Below are positions 10,427 through 20,601 of a stretch of 64,000 bases of DNA, in pieces. The stretch comes from Chaetomium olivaceum. Lineage: Eukaryota > Ascomycota > Sordariomycetes > Sordariales > Chaetomiaceae. The translations under genes were made by a program, and so were the position numbers. Position 1 is the stretch's first letter, and every line of letters starts with the position of its first letter. The notes beneath the pieces are model-generated. The model had not been told where the DNA came from and ran no database searches. It was given only the letters and a program-made list of their open reading frames with translations. The DNA lies in NCBI GenBank assembly GCA_039881045.1, contig JAYWVB010000006.1, forward strand, positions 744,001 to 808,000, in the 5' to 3' direction.

Positions 10427-11361
10427 TCACCCGGGCCCCCGTGTCACACCCTCATCATGGCCATCCTCTAATGGATCATACACCGCCCTATCCGCCCTCC
10501 CTCCCGGCGCAGTCCTGAATCCTCGCCCATCGTCCCCTCCTCCAACATTGCCGGCCCTCACACCACCACCCATCAACCCCTCAAACCGCCCAAACCCACC
10601 CCCTCCCCTCCCCATTCCCCCACCAATCCCGCCACTACCAACACCTCCCTGCTGCTGTTGCCGCCGCCGCCGCTCCCTCGCCGAATTGATGACGCGCCGC
10701 AGCGCCGCCCACCCGAGCAGGCCGGCCGTGCCGAGAATGAACCCCCACACAATCACCCGGTCCTTGGGGCTGTCCCGCTGGAAACAGGACGTCTTAATGT
10801 CTTTCTCTTCGGCGTCTTTGCAGATGGGCAGGTTGTATTTCAGGCAGAAGGCGCGGTTGCATTGTTTGCAGGAGGTGGAGGATTCGCGGGGGAGGAGGAG
10901 GGCGTGGAGGAGGGCGTTTTTGGTGGTGGTGGCGGTGGCGGGGGAGGTGGCGGTTGGTTCGAGTTGCGGGTTGTTGTTGGGGGGTGGTGAGGACGCGGTG
11001 GAGGAGGAGGGGGGGTTGCTGCTGTTGATGATGGAGGAGGGAGATGGTTTCTTTGGGGGTGGTGGGGGTGGTTGGTTGTTGTTGTTGTCGTGTTGTGGGC
11101 CGAGCGGGATGATGGTGCTGTTTTGGAAACAGGTGCATTTGCAGAAGGAGGGGACCGCTGGGTTGGTTCGGTTCTCGCGTCAGTTGTTGGGGTTCAGTTC
11201 ATTCATCATTGGGCTTACAGAGGGAGGGTTACTTTGGTGGAGTGAATGCGGATTGAGGATCTGCGACGGGGGTAGGGATGGGATGGTGCGAACTCACATG
11301 CGCTGGCTAGCGTTGCCAGGACGGCTAGGAGGAGGACGATGGCGAGGGGTATTCGCGCCAT
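10427..11361 (-). CDS. Small secreted/single-pass membrane protein with cysteine motifs and Gly-rich tail
   Basis: Two exons (11361-11298 and 11157-10427) encode 264 aa. Exon 1 is an almost pure signal peptide (MARIPLAIVLLLAVLATLASA), cut by a 140-bp intron with a GTGAGT donor. The mature part begins with a Cys cluster (FCKCTCF), then a long Pro/Asn/Ser/Thr low-complexity stretch, a second Cys-rich block (CKQCNRAFCLKYNLPIC, later SCFQRDSPKD), one transmembrane helix (VIVWGFILGTAGLLGWAAL), a basic patch and a glycine-rich C-terminus. Topology suggests an extracytoplasmic Cys domain and a cytosolic Gly-rich tail, perhaps in the ER or plasma membrane. I recognise the layout as a conserved fungal hypothetical but know no function. 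It converges on the DAHP synthase gene with about 400 bp between the ends. Confidence 0.75.
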
Positions 11362-11721
11362 GGTGGTTTGGTTTGGCTGACCTCGTCAGCTGTGCTAGTG
11401 GTAGACGAGAGGTGCTGTCGCCATGCAGGGCGGGCTTGCGACGGACGATGCAATGCAACTCGAGGCCGAAGCTGGTCCGTTCCAGGCTGGCGTTGATTCG
11501 CCGGACCCACAAGGCTGTCCTCAGCACAGTGCCACACAATCACGCCACAACGCCGTCGTTCGTGAGCCACACTGGCCAATGCTTCAATTTGCCACCACCG
11601 CCCCTGTTCAAGCTGTGGCTCCGAGCTGTGTCAATTGCAGGTGTGCACAGGCCACTCCTTCGCCTATAAAACAAACGTCGACCACACCCCATCTTCCTCC
11701 TCTTCTCTTCTTTCTTTCCTC
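11362..11721. other. Shared upstream region of the membrane-protein gene and U6
   Basis: Divergent promoter space. It contains TATAAAA at 11665-11671 and a CT-rich run just before the U6 start. Confidence 0.4.
11665..11671 (+). promoter_or_regulatory. TATA-like box upstream of U6 snRNA
   Basis: TATAAAA lies 57 bp before the inferred U6 5' end. Pol III U6 promoters use an upstream TATA element, usually nearer -30, so either the spacing is unusual here or this element is not the functional one. Confidence 0.35.
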
Positions 11722-11823
11722 GCCCTTCGGGGCATTTGGTCAATTTGAAACGATACAGAGAAGATTAGCATGGCCCCTGCACTAAGGATGACACGCTACT
11801 CAAAGAGACGCTACCAATTTTTT
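11722..11823 (+). ncRNA. U6: U6 spliceosomal snRNA
   Basis: The RNA that forms the catalytic centre of the spliceosome. The transcript would start with a perfect 4-bp stem capped by a TTCG tetraloop (GCCC-TTCG-GGGC). It then carries the invariant ATACAGAGAAGATTAGCA block (ACAGAGA box and AGC triad), the GGCCCCTGCACTAAGGATGA region that pairs with U4 and folds into the internal stem-loop, and ends in a T-run. Total length about 100 nt, as in other fungi. No intron is visible. It is transcribed away from the minus-strand membrane-protein gene. Confidence 0.97.
11818..11823 (+). terminator. Pol III oligo-T terminator of U6
   Basis: Six consecutive T residues directly after the U6 3' sequence CTACCAA, the standard RNA polymerase III stop signal. 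Confidence 0.85.
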
Positions 11824-12314
11824 CGCTATGATCGCGGCTGCAGTCGCGACATGGAGAAGAACGCGTTGGTTGTTTGGTTGTCTGGTCAGCCATGGGATTG
11901 CCGGCCACCTAATTTGTGAAATGACATTCTCTCCATCATCGTCACTCCTGTTTGGAAGGTACATCTAATTACAAGTACTTCGTTGGTGCCGACTGATCTC
12001 TTGGTGCCTTTCCGCAGTATTCTCACGATGTTTCTCACGGCATGTCAACACGCCGTCACATGACGATGCCATGTCCGCAAAATAAGATTATCATTTATTA
12101 TCATTATTATTCTCTGTTATCTTTAACCCAGTTAGCGACAAGAGCCACCACCGTTACAAGAACCATCACATGAGATACGCGTGGCACATGCTCGACTATG
12201 GTCATCAACAAGTCTTGCTAGCATCCTTCGCCATCTCAACACTTTCCTCACACCCACAGCTCAACCAGATCACACCCGCGCCTCCTTTTCCCGTTTTGCG
12301 TGGTAGTGCTTTAT
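11824..12314. other. Intergenic, no gene seen
   Basis: Contains a short A/T-rich stretch around 12085-12125. No box B-like element could be recognised with confidence. Confidence 0.4.
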
Positions 12315-14247
12315 TTATGCGCTGATATTCTGGAGCGGGATGTCGTCGTTGTCGTCACGTCTGCGTTTCTTGCTCACATCCACCCATCCCATGCCGAGCG
12401 ATGTGATCAACCCCAAGCCGCTAACGCCGGCGGCTAGGTAGAATACGCGGTCGATCGAAATAGAATACGCTGCCAACACGCCGGACAGGTCTTGCTCTTT
12501 GACAATGCTGCGGAAATGGGTTGCCCCGGCAGCGACAATAGCAGCGGCGTCGGCTGAGGGCGCTCGTTTTGGGAGCTCGGACTGCAGGCTTCCTTGGAAA
12601 ATGGCATCAGATATGGCCAGTGTGATGGCAGTACCGAGACTCTGTACAAAGATGACGACCGAGTTGCCCATGGCGAGGTCGGCTGGGGACAGAGCGGCTT
12701 GGACTGCGAGAATCGCCTGTCCTCGGTAATAAAATATCAGCTGTCATTGCCAGGAAATAGGGTGTAAGGAGGTTTGCTTACCATTGGCATGCCAATACCG
12801 CGGCCGATTCCGTTGAGAATTTGATATCCGATCCATTTGCCGGCGGACGTGTCTGGGGAGAAGGTCGAGTAGAGGCCGTTGGAGACGGAACCGATAACGG
12901 CAGCAAGCATGGCATATGGGATGACATATCCTGTCTGTTGCACTATCATGGCTGTTAGTATGACATTTTGGTCAGTCAAGAAACGGGAATAATGCTCACC
13001 TAAGAACCCGGTCATGGAAACCACGACCAGCTGACTGAGGATGCTGGGCAGCACGTTGACGCCGCTCTTCATGGGGTCCGCGCCCTGAACCGCCTGGAAG
13101 TAGATTGGCAAGAAAAACGAGGCGCAGAAAATGTTGGTCAACAAGAAGCAGTGGGTGAGTGCGCCTGACCAGACCGCTCTAACCCCGATGATGGAGAAGG
13201 GAATCAAGGCTTCATCTCCCCGGTACCAGTCCCATGCAATCCAGAGGAGTCCTGTTACACCAGCGCCGCAAAAGAGCCCTATTATTGTCGGGGAATCCCA
13301 TGCGTGCTTGCTGCCGCCCCAAGACAAAGCCAGTAGGAGTTGGATACAAGCCGGGCCGATCAAAGCAAAACCGAGCAGGTCAAGTTCGCGGTGGAGTCTC
13401 CGCAGCAAAGATCGCGGGCTTGGTTTGCTGCATTGATCGGGGATCGGGAGGAAGAGCAGTCCGATGGCGAGAAGGCCGCCAATGGGGAGGTTGATGTAGA
13501 AGCACCAGCGCCACGTCGTGTAAGAAGTGAACGCGCCGCCGAGAAGCGGGCCGAGGGCGATGCCGAGCTGCGCGACACCCATGAGCATCGCAGTCAGTGG
13601 AGCGCGCTTCTCCAAGGGCACAGCAGAAGCCGTGATGATCAACCCGCCGCTTATAAGGCCGGCGCTACCAACACCAGTAACCGCACGCCCGCCGATGAGC
13701 ATCCTGGAGGATACGGCTGCCCCACAGAAGAGGGACCCTATCTCGAAGATGACCAAGGAAGCCAGAAATGAAGACTTGTTGCTGAACTTGTCGTATATTC
13801 TGCCCCAGAGCGGCTGGAGGGCTGCGTTGGCCAATTGGTAGATGCTTACATACCAACCAACATCTTGGAGCGACCGGAATTCATCTGTGATACGAGGGAT
13901 CTAGGTCGCACGGGTCAGACTCGGCTTTGAGTAACGGGAACGGTGACACCCACCGCGGTCGCGATGATTGAGGTGTCGAGCATCATCAAAAACATGGCCA
14001 GGACGAGCAGATTCGTGAGAGCAACGAGCTTCATGCCGGTCACCCATTGCACCCCGTCCTTAGCAGTCGCGGGGGCCTCTGAACCATGGCTGACGCGATG
14101 ATGTGAAAGCTCCGCAACTGACGGTCTTGGTGAAGATTCCTTTTCTTCATTTCGCTGCGGACAGGCGTCAACCTCGGCAGACCTGCGTGTCATTGATCGC
14201 GCAGTCAGATCCATGGCCCAGGACAAGTGTCTGCTAGGGGTAGACAT
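12315..14247 (-). CDS. Second DHA2-type major facilitator transporter, four exons
   Basis: A 14-helix proton-coupled exporter. Exons (minus) 14247-13954, 13900-13000, 12942-12782 and 12716-12315 sum to 586 codons (585 aa). Introns are 53, 57 and 65 bp with GTGGGT, GTGAGC and GTAAGC donors. A cytosolic N-terminus of about 70 residues precedes the first helix (LVLAMFLMMLDTSIIATA). The family blocks IPRITDEF, DVGWYVSIYQL, GPLLGGAF and TWRWCFYINLPIGG follow, and a basic tail closes the protein. An in-frame Met 49 codons upstream (14394) is an alternative start; I chose 14247 because the extra residues are not family-like. It is divergently transcribed from a Zn2Cys6 regulator across 1.1 kb, an arrangement common for efflux pumps and their local regulators. 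Substrate unknown. Confidence 0.88.
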
Positions 14248-15366
14248 GCTGCAGCGGGGTGATTGTCTGGCAATGTTGGAAGTCGAGAAGGATGGGCATG
14301 TAGGTAAATTCAGTGTTTTGGGAGGTGTTCCCGGGTCGAGTGACGTGTTTAGGGAATCGGGGTTAATTATCTCCCTAAGCAGGCTGGATCGCAACTTCCC
14401 AAGGCGCGGCTTTCTGGTGCGGGCACTGTACTGTAGTACTGTGACGGTGCCTTTCTCATTTCCATCTCATCGGCTTTGACACAGGCAACATCTTAGACTC
14501 AATCCACCAACACAAACAACATGCAACAAGGCAACAAATGTCAACCCTAAATCCAAACCGTGCTTGGCACCCGGGTGCCTGCTTTTGTTCGGTAAGAATG
14601 GTATATACTACAGTTGCTCCAAGAGCTTACTTTGTACTATCTTACATATCATCCCCACCCACCTTCGGGCTTCCGCTCGCCGTTTGGTCGAGACCTCATC
14701 ACCCCATCGCCAGCCGGGGTTGGAGGGGGTTGATGATGGACGAGTGGCTTGTAACCTCTAATTGACAAGAATTCTGATGGGAAACTCTGATAGCACTATA
14801 TGTCGGGAATTCTTAGGCACCACTAAGAGCACAGCCGGCCCATTCACCGGCTTCCTGACAGGCGGAACACCCGCGGTCGTTTGCTTCGTGGTGGTGTCGA
14901 GGTTGGTCTGAAGAGTTAAGGTTTCTTGGCATGAGCGGCATGCTCCGCAAACGACCCTAACCCTTCCGCCGACTTGGCGTGCTTGGCAGCAAGGGACCGA
15001 GGTATCCGAGGGGGCCGCGAAAATGAATCGATGGGTCGTTCCGCGTCGCCCAGGCTCCGGGCTTCTGACCCTGCAGGTCTGTCAGGTCCAATCTTCAACT
15101 CATCGATGCAAAGAATCTTTCGGAAACACACTCACTCTGAACGGGAGAATTGGAACATCAACCACATTTCTTACCGCCTGGTCCATCGCTAAAGTGCAGC
15201 CCGTTTGCACCACCATTGTTATGGTTGCATCAACTCGCATGCAGACTCGGCATGAAGGCTGTCTCATCCCACATTCTCGGACTTCGAACTGTCTCGTCTC
15301 ATCTTGTCGGCCTGCGTCACTCCAACCAACCCTAACCCTCATACGCGTCGTCGTCAGGGAACCGCG
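14248..15366. other. Divergent promoter region between transporter and regulator
   Basis: About 1.1 kb between two divergent start codons. No ORF here is convincing. It should hold the promoters of both genes. I could not identify a clear CGG-N-CCG binding pair for the neighbouring Zn2Cys6 protein. Confidence 0.45.
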
Positions 15367-17455
15367 ATGGAAGCGGACGCCAGTGAAGCGCCAAATGGCA
15401 GGCCGGCGCCTTACGGGAGGGCATGTACGAACTGCGCTCGCGCTAAGTGTAGGTGTATGTACCAGCCTGGCGGAACCGACTGTGAAAGGTATGGATGATA
15501 CCAGCCGCTCCTGGCTGGCCAACACCCCCAAAACCAAGCGTTTGCGTCTTCTAACGGAGAGCAGATGCCATCGGTTAAGGAAAGAATGTGTGCCCTCGGT
15601 CACGATCCGGAAGCGCAATGGCAAGAGGGCTCACGTTTCCCGCGCTGCCCAGCTGGAAGCAAAGATTGAGGATCTTGTCACGCTTCTCCGGCACCAGGCT
15701 GCCCCGACAGACAAAGTGCCGCTTCCCGGCGATGCAACCGGCAATGCTACCACGGCCACTCCTACCCTAAGTTCTCGCTCGACGATGAGCGAATCTGAAG
15801 AGAGTACCCCACACTCAGCTGCTCACGTCGTCCTACCGACTCAACAGCCCGATCGTGGCGTTGAGAAAGACCTCCAATTTTTACCCCCCCGCGGCCCCCT
15901 GGGAACTGTTTTCGAAACCCCCGTCCGGGACCCGCTGACAAACCCAAAGGGCGCACCCTCCATGCCCTCTTGCATCTACCAGCCTAACCCCCTGGAGGCC
16001 GTCGAGAACCTCAACACGTTCCGCAAGTACATGCTCATATTTCTCCCGGTGGCACACTTGCCTGCCACCATGACGTCCGAGATGCTCAAGGAAACGTATC
16101 CGTATTTATGGTTCAGCATCATGACGGTCACCTGCAAGAACGTGGATCGCCGTTTTGCCATGAATGAAGCGGCAAGGAAGTTCCTGGCCCAAAAGATGGT
16201 CGTCGACCACGAGAAAAGCCTCGACTTGCTTCTTGGCCTGATTGTTATGATGGGTTGGTGAGCTAGCCCCCCCAACTTGTAGGCCCGCTTCATATTGGCA
16301 ATGCTAACATGTTTGCGCTTGTAGGGCTCATTATTATCTCAAGAAGGATAAACCAATACTTTCTGTTATTGCGTCTCTCGCCAAGTCGCTGGTCTTTGAC
16401 CTGTCCCTCAACAAGGTCCCGAGCGAGTCGTACATTTCCTCTTGCTTGAGAACCCCGTTACACCCACCCGCAAAGGAGAAGACACTCGAAGAGCGGCGAG
16501 CCGTTCTAGCATGCTTTCTTGTTACCTCACAGTCAGTTTCTGATGATCTTCCATTGCAAACAAAGCGGCTGACATGTGCAGAATATCCCATTCCATCAAG
16601 CGGATCGATGCGCTGGCCTGGACGCCTCATATGGACCATTGTCTCCAAACACTGTCGCAACAAAAAGAGTGGGAAGGGGACGACTTGCTGGTGGCCCAAG
16701 TCAAGGTCCAACTGATAGCCGACCAGGCGACTCGCGCGGCGTCCCAATCTGCGGATGGCATTCCTCCGGGCTACGTTCGCTCTTCACTCCAAACCCAGCT
16801 GCAAACCATGAGAGCCCAACTCCCACCCCACCTGCAGCATAACGATACCATCCTCAGCCACATATACTACACTGAACTCGCCATCCACGAAACTGCCATC
16901 GCTGAACCGAAATCGACCTTCAACCCCATCATGTCTAACATGCATCGCTATGAGGCGATGGAAGCATGCCTTGATGCTGTACGAAGCTGGTTTGACAGGC
17001 ACTTCTCTATCCCTAGCTACGTCTACATTGGCATGACATTCGGTTACTGGTGGAATTTGGCCCATTGCCTCCTCACACTTTACAGACTCTCGGTTCTTGA
17101 CGAACCGTCCTGGAACCGTCGCGCCGTGAGGGATCGAATAGACCTGCTTGCCACCCTTGATCAAGTCGGGGCCGGATTCGATGAGATAGCAGCGCAGCGA
17201 CGGCTCGATACTGGCCCGACAGTCAATGACGATCCTTTTTCGAATTTCTCCAAGATGGTTCGATCAATGAAGACAAACTGGGCCCCTGAGCTAGCTGCAA
17301 CTGAGGGGAACACGAGCTCGAGTGCACCCACAGCGGCGGAAGCGTTTATCGACAACAGCGCCGAGGGGCTGAGTGTGCCGTTTTTCCAGCCAGAAGACGG
17401 GGAGACATGGATGGCTGGCCTTTCCGGGCTCTTTGACATGAACTGGGACGCATAG
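15367..17455 (+). CDS. Zn2Cys6 (fungal binuclear zinc cluster) transcription factor
   Basis: A nuclear DNA-binding regulator. Exons 15367-15488, 15565-16257, 16325-16531 and 16582-17455 join to 632 codons (631 aa). The six cluster cysteines fall at residues 20, 23, 30, 39, 42 and 49 in the C-X2-C-X6-C-X8-C-X2-C-X6-C pattern, and the first intron interrupts the codon just before Cys42. A basic linker and coiled coil follow (about 57-85, RAAQLEAKIEDLVTLL), then a Ser/Thr/Pro-rich spacer and an alpha-helical middle region typical of these factors (for example RAVLACFLVTSQ spliced to ISHSIKRIDALAW). The C-terminus is acidic and aromatic (FFQPEDGETWMAGLSGLFDM), a plausible activation domain. Introns are 76, 67 and 50 bp. 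Its divergent neighbour is a DHA2 transporter, so local regulation of efflux is a reasonable but untested idea. Confidence 0.93.
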
Positions 17456-17598
17456 ACTGTCGCTTGATACTCACTGCAAAAACATATTGGCACCACCTGG
17501 GAAACACAGTAAACGGGATTATCATTGCTGGGGTATCTCGATGCCTTTTATCACACGGCCACGCTGAACCCGCCGCCCAATACAATTATGCGCCTTAC

Positions 17599-18972
17599 TC
17601 AACGCATCTCGGCGTGGCTGTGCCGTGTGGACGGCTCTCCCTCGACAATAACCATCATCGACGGTCTTGGTGGCGGCGGTGACCCGATTAGCTCCGCCAC
17701 ACGTGGTCCGCCGCTAACATGCGACACGCTCGAGAAGCTCATAGCGCGCGCCTTATTTCCACCGGGTATCAGAAATGCCGGAGGGCCAGGGCTGCTTGGG
17801 TCCGGGTAATACGACGAAACACGCGCCTGCGGATTCTGTCCCGACGTCAAGATACTGCTCTCAGGCCGGTAGGGCGTCATGGGCGACACGGGCAAAATCG
17901 GGCCCGGCGACGGGTACACTGTGAACGCGCTGACAGGGCGCGGTTCACCCAGGTCGCCCCCCAACCATAACTGCGGCCGCTGCTGCTGCTGCTGTTGTGG
18001 CGGCGGCGGGTATCCGCTCGGCATCCCATACGCTTGATTCCCCGGCATCGTGCCCGCAGGCGGCGGCCTAAACGGCACCTCACTCCCGCCGCTGCCCTCA
18101 CTCCTCCTCCCCTCCCCCAAATCCTGCTCCCCCACCCCCCTCGCCTCGTACCCCACCCCTTCCCCATATCCATATCCATACCCATCCCCATCTCCATAAC
18201 TCTCCCGCACCCCCGCTACCGGAGGCCCCGGCGGTGGCAGCGGTGGCGGCGGTGGGGGAAGCATCTTTGTCTCCCCGGCAGCATCCTCCATACCGCGGCC
18301 ACCGTTGCCCCTGCCGCCCATGCTCCGCGGGTAGTCGCCCGTGACGACGGCGCCGCGGATGCCGCCTTGCTTGCGTCGCCATACGAGGAAGGCGATGGCG
18401 GCGATGATGGCCACGCCCGCGACGGCGGCCGCCGTGATGCCTGCTGCGGCGCCGGCCGAGAGGCCGCCTGTGCTGCTGGTCTGGGCTGCGTTGTTGGTGG
18501 TGGTGGTTGAGGTTGTTGTTGCGGGGGAAGAGGCGGGGGTGGTGCCAGGGGAGTCGCGGGTTGGGGTTTGCGTTGGTCGGCGGTTCGTTGCGTCGTCGTT
18601 GTCTTCGTTTTGGTTCTCGTTCTCGTCGTCATCGTCGTCGTCGGTGTTGTTGTTGTCGTTGTTGTTGCTGTTGCTGTCTTTTGTGGGTGATGGACGGCTG
18701 TTTCCGATTACTGTGCGGGTTATGATCCGTCGGACAGTCTCCTGTTGACGGGCGGCGAGGGTTGCGGCATCGTTGTGGCGCGGCGCAAGGTCCGGCTGCT
18801 GGGTTGGACGGGATATGTCAGTTGCCCGGCGGGCGGGATCGGAAAGGAGAGGGCATTGGAAAGCGGGGAAACGTACAGCTGGAGCCGTTGATGTGGTGAA
18901 CTGCCCGGACGCAACACCAACGCCCGCGGCGGCCACGGTTAGCAGAGGGAACAGGGCCCGCGCTGGTCTCAT
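17599..18972 (-). CDS. Single-pass, mucin-like membrane protein with Pro-rich cytoplasmic tail
   Basis: A type I membrane protein. It has a signal peptide at residues 1-23, a Ser/Thr/Asn/Asp low-complexity extracellular stalk, one transmembrane helix (GITAAAVAGVAIIAAIAFLVW) followed by RRK, and a long proline/glycine/tyrosine tail with polyQ and poly-Pro runs. This layout resembles fungal cell-wall stress sensors and other stalked proteins, but no WSC or other extracellular domain is visible. The frame is open for 457 codons, yet a 78-bp segment at 18799-18876 has a GTACGT donor, a CTGAC branch site and a CCCAG acceptor, is divisible by three and lies in a Cys-containing stretch near the N-terminus. 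Removed, it leaves 431 aa. Function unknown. Confidence 0.7.
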   Translation of the reverse strand: MRPARALFPLLTVAAAGVGVASGQFTTSTAPAVRFPAFQCPLLSDPARRATDISRPTQQPDLAPRHNDAATLAARQQETVRRIITRTVIGNSRPSPTKDSNSNNNDNNNTDDDDDDENENQNEDNDDATNRRPTQTPTRDSPGTTPASSPATTTSTTTTNNAAQTSSTGGLSAGAAAGITAAAVAGVAIIAAIAFLVWRRKQGGIRGAVVTGDYPRSMGGRGNGGRGMEDAAGETKMLPPPPPPLPPPGPPVAGVRESYGDGDGYGYGYGEGVGYEARGVGEQDLGEGRRSEGSGGSEVPFRPPPAGTMPGNQAYGMPSGYPPPPQQQQQQRPQLWLGGDLGEPRPVSAFTVYPSPGPILPVSPMTPYRPESSILTSGQNPQARVSSYYPDPSSPGPPAFLIPGGNKARAMSFSSVSHVSGGPRVAELIGSPPPPRPSMMVIVEGEPSTRHSHAEMR

Positions 18973-20601
18973 TGATCAGGTGCCCTCGCGTCAAAGCTTA
19001 GAGGGGCGGTTTGTTGCTGCTCTTCACGACAGCGTCAGCCTTTACGGCTGCATCATCTGTCACGTCACTTAAAAGCAAGGATGGAGATATTGTTATCTCG
19101 TGTGTATGCAATCTCAAAAAGGTCGGGAGCAAGACTGGGGGCAAGTGTGGACGCGGAAGGGGGGGCGGTTGGTCAACGCCTATAAGAGTGGCTGTGTGGA
19201 ATCCTCCATGGTGATGAAAACACACTGGCCCGCGGGGCAGGGTCGGTCACGGCCTTCAAGTGCAGTGTGTTACCGGCCACGACTGGCCGACCGCCAAAAT
19301 AAATCGAAATCTTCTACTTCTCTTCTACGGAATTCAAGCCAACTGGGGGCGTGGTGGCGGGGGTTTTAAAGTTGTGTGATGGCTGTGATCCCGTCCCGTA
19401 ACCCGCTCCATCCTTTTTAATCCTGCAGCCACATGCCGGAAGTGATGTGGTGAGGGTTGGGTTTCCCCCGTTGCACGTGTTGAAACGCCTTTTCCGGGCC
19501 AGACCTGGGTTTGGGTTGTCTCAGGTATGGTCGGTCGGCGACCGGGCGGTTGGCCGGACAAGTGGGGCGCTCGGAAGACCGGGTACGGCCCGCCCAGTGG
19601 GGCAGCCAGCGCCGGGTTACTCGGCAGGAAATTACACATCTTGTGATCTTCTCTTTTGCTTCCCCAATGGCGTATTTACCCCCAAAATCGTCAGATCTTC
19701 GCGTTACTGCCGCCGCGTGTCACGAAGGACGAAGCGTCTCTCCTCTTTCTGCGAAACAGCACCAGGTCAGGTTCAATTGACTTGTGTTTCCTTCGTGATT
19801 TTGGGGGCTGAGTCCGTTGCGAATAATCAATCCCTTGGCGGTTTGCTTCCAGAACGACCGGGGTATTCAAAGTCAATCACGGGCCGGAATGTACCGCCCC
19901 ACCGGCGAGTTATTGCTTTCTTATGTCCGTTGAACGGGTGACGGGGTGTTTATTACGTGATGAGCCACTTCCTCGTTTCTTGAGAGATTTCGGTCTGGTG
20001 CCAGCCAATGCTAGCAAAAAAGAAGGGAAGGGCAAAAGGGCAGCGGAGCATGCCGGAGTCAAGATGAGATGTGAGGCAGGTGCAGGCGAAACCTGGAACT
20101 GCAGGCGAGACAGCAACCGCACCTCTGGGACCACCCGTGGCAAGCAAGCAAGCATTGCGAACGTGGGACCGACCCGCGAGTGAGAGCTCAGGGCGCGTCG
20201 ACTTGGGCCCCACCTTCATCCCTGAGCTTCCATGCCAAGCATTTGCCGATCTGCAATTTGCCCCAAGCTTTCAGCAGGCTTGCACTTCTTGTGCATTGGG
20301 AGTTCTGGGAGGGGATGCATTCAGGGTCGGCGCCAACTTCTTTCTTTCTTTCTTTGTCAGGTTCGGGGCACTTTCCTCTCCTGTCTTCTGTTTGTTTGTT
20401 TTTGACGTTTTTGACACGCTGTCTTGGATGTCGCAGATGCGTATCAAGAACAGGCCACTCTCTTTTTGCTTGCTTGAGTCTCAATGCGCTTAGGAGCTAC
20501 ATAGTTACATGTAGTTAGCTTCCAAGTGCTTGTGAAGCTCCCACCGCAACCATTCGGCGCAAACACTCTGGCTGAATAACCTCCCCCGAAGTTGCAGCAC
20601 C
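18973..20601. other. Intergenic between divergent genes, no gene seen
   Basis: About 1.6 kb between the start of the membrane-protein gene and the start of the LRR gene. Short ORFs on both strands have no splice pattern or domain. A CT/T-rich tract near 20340-20410 fits a promoter or leader. Confidence 0.45.

Noticed and set aside
10344..11669. Plus-strand 441-codon ORF over the small membrane-protein gene
   Set aside because: Low-complexity shadow. The minus strand has a signal peptide, canonical intron and Cys motifs.
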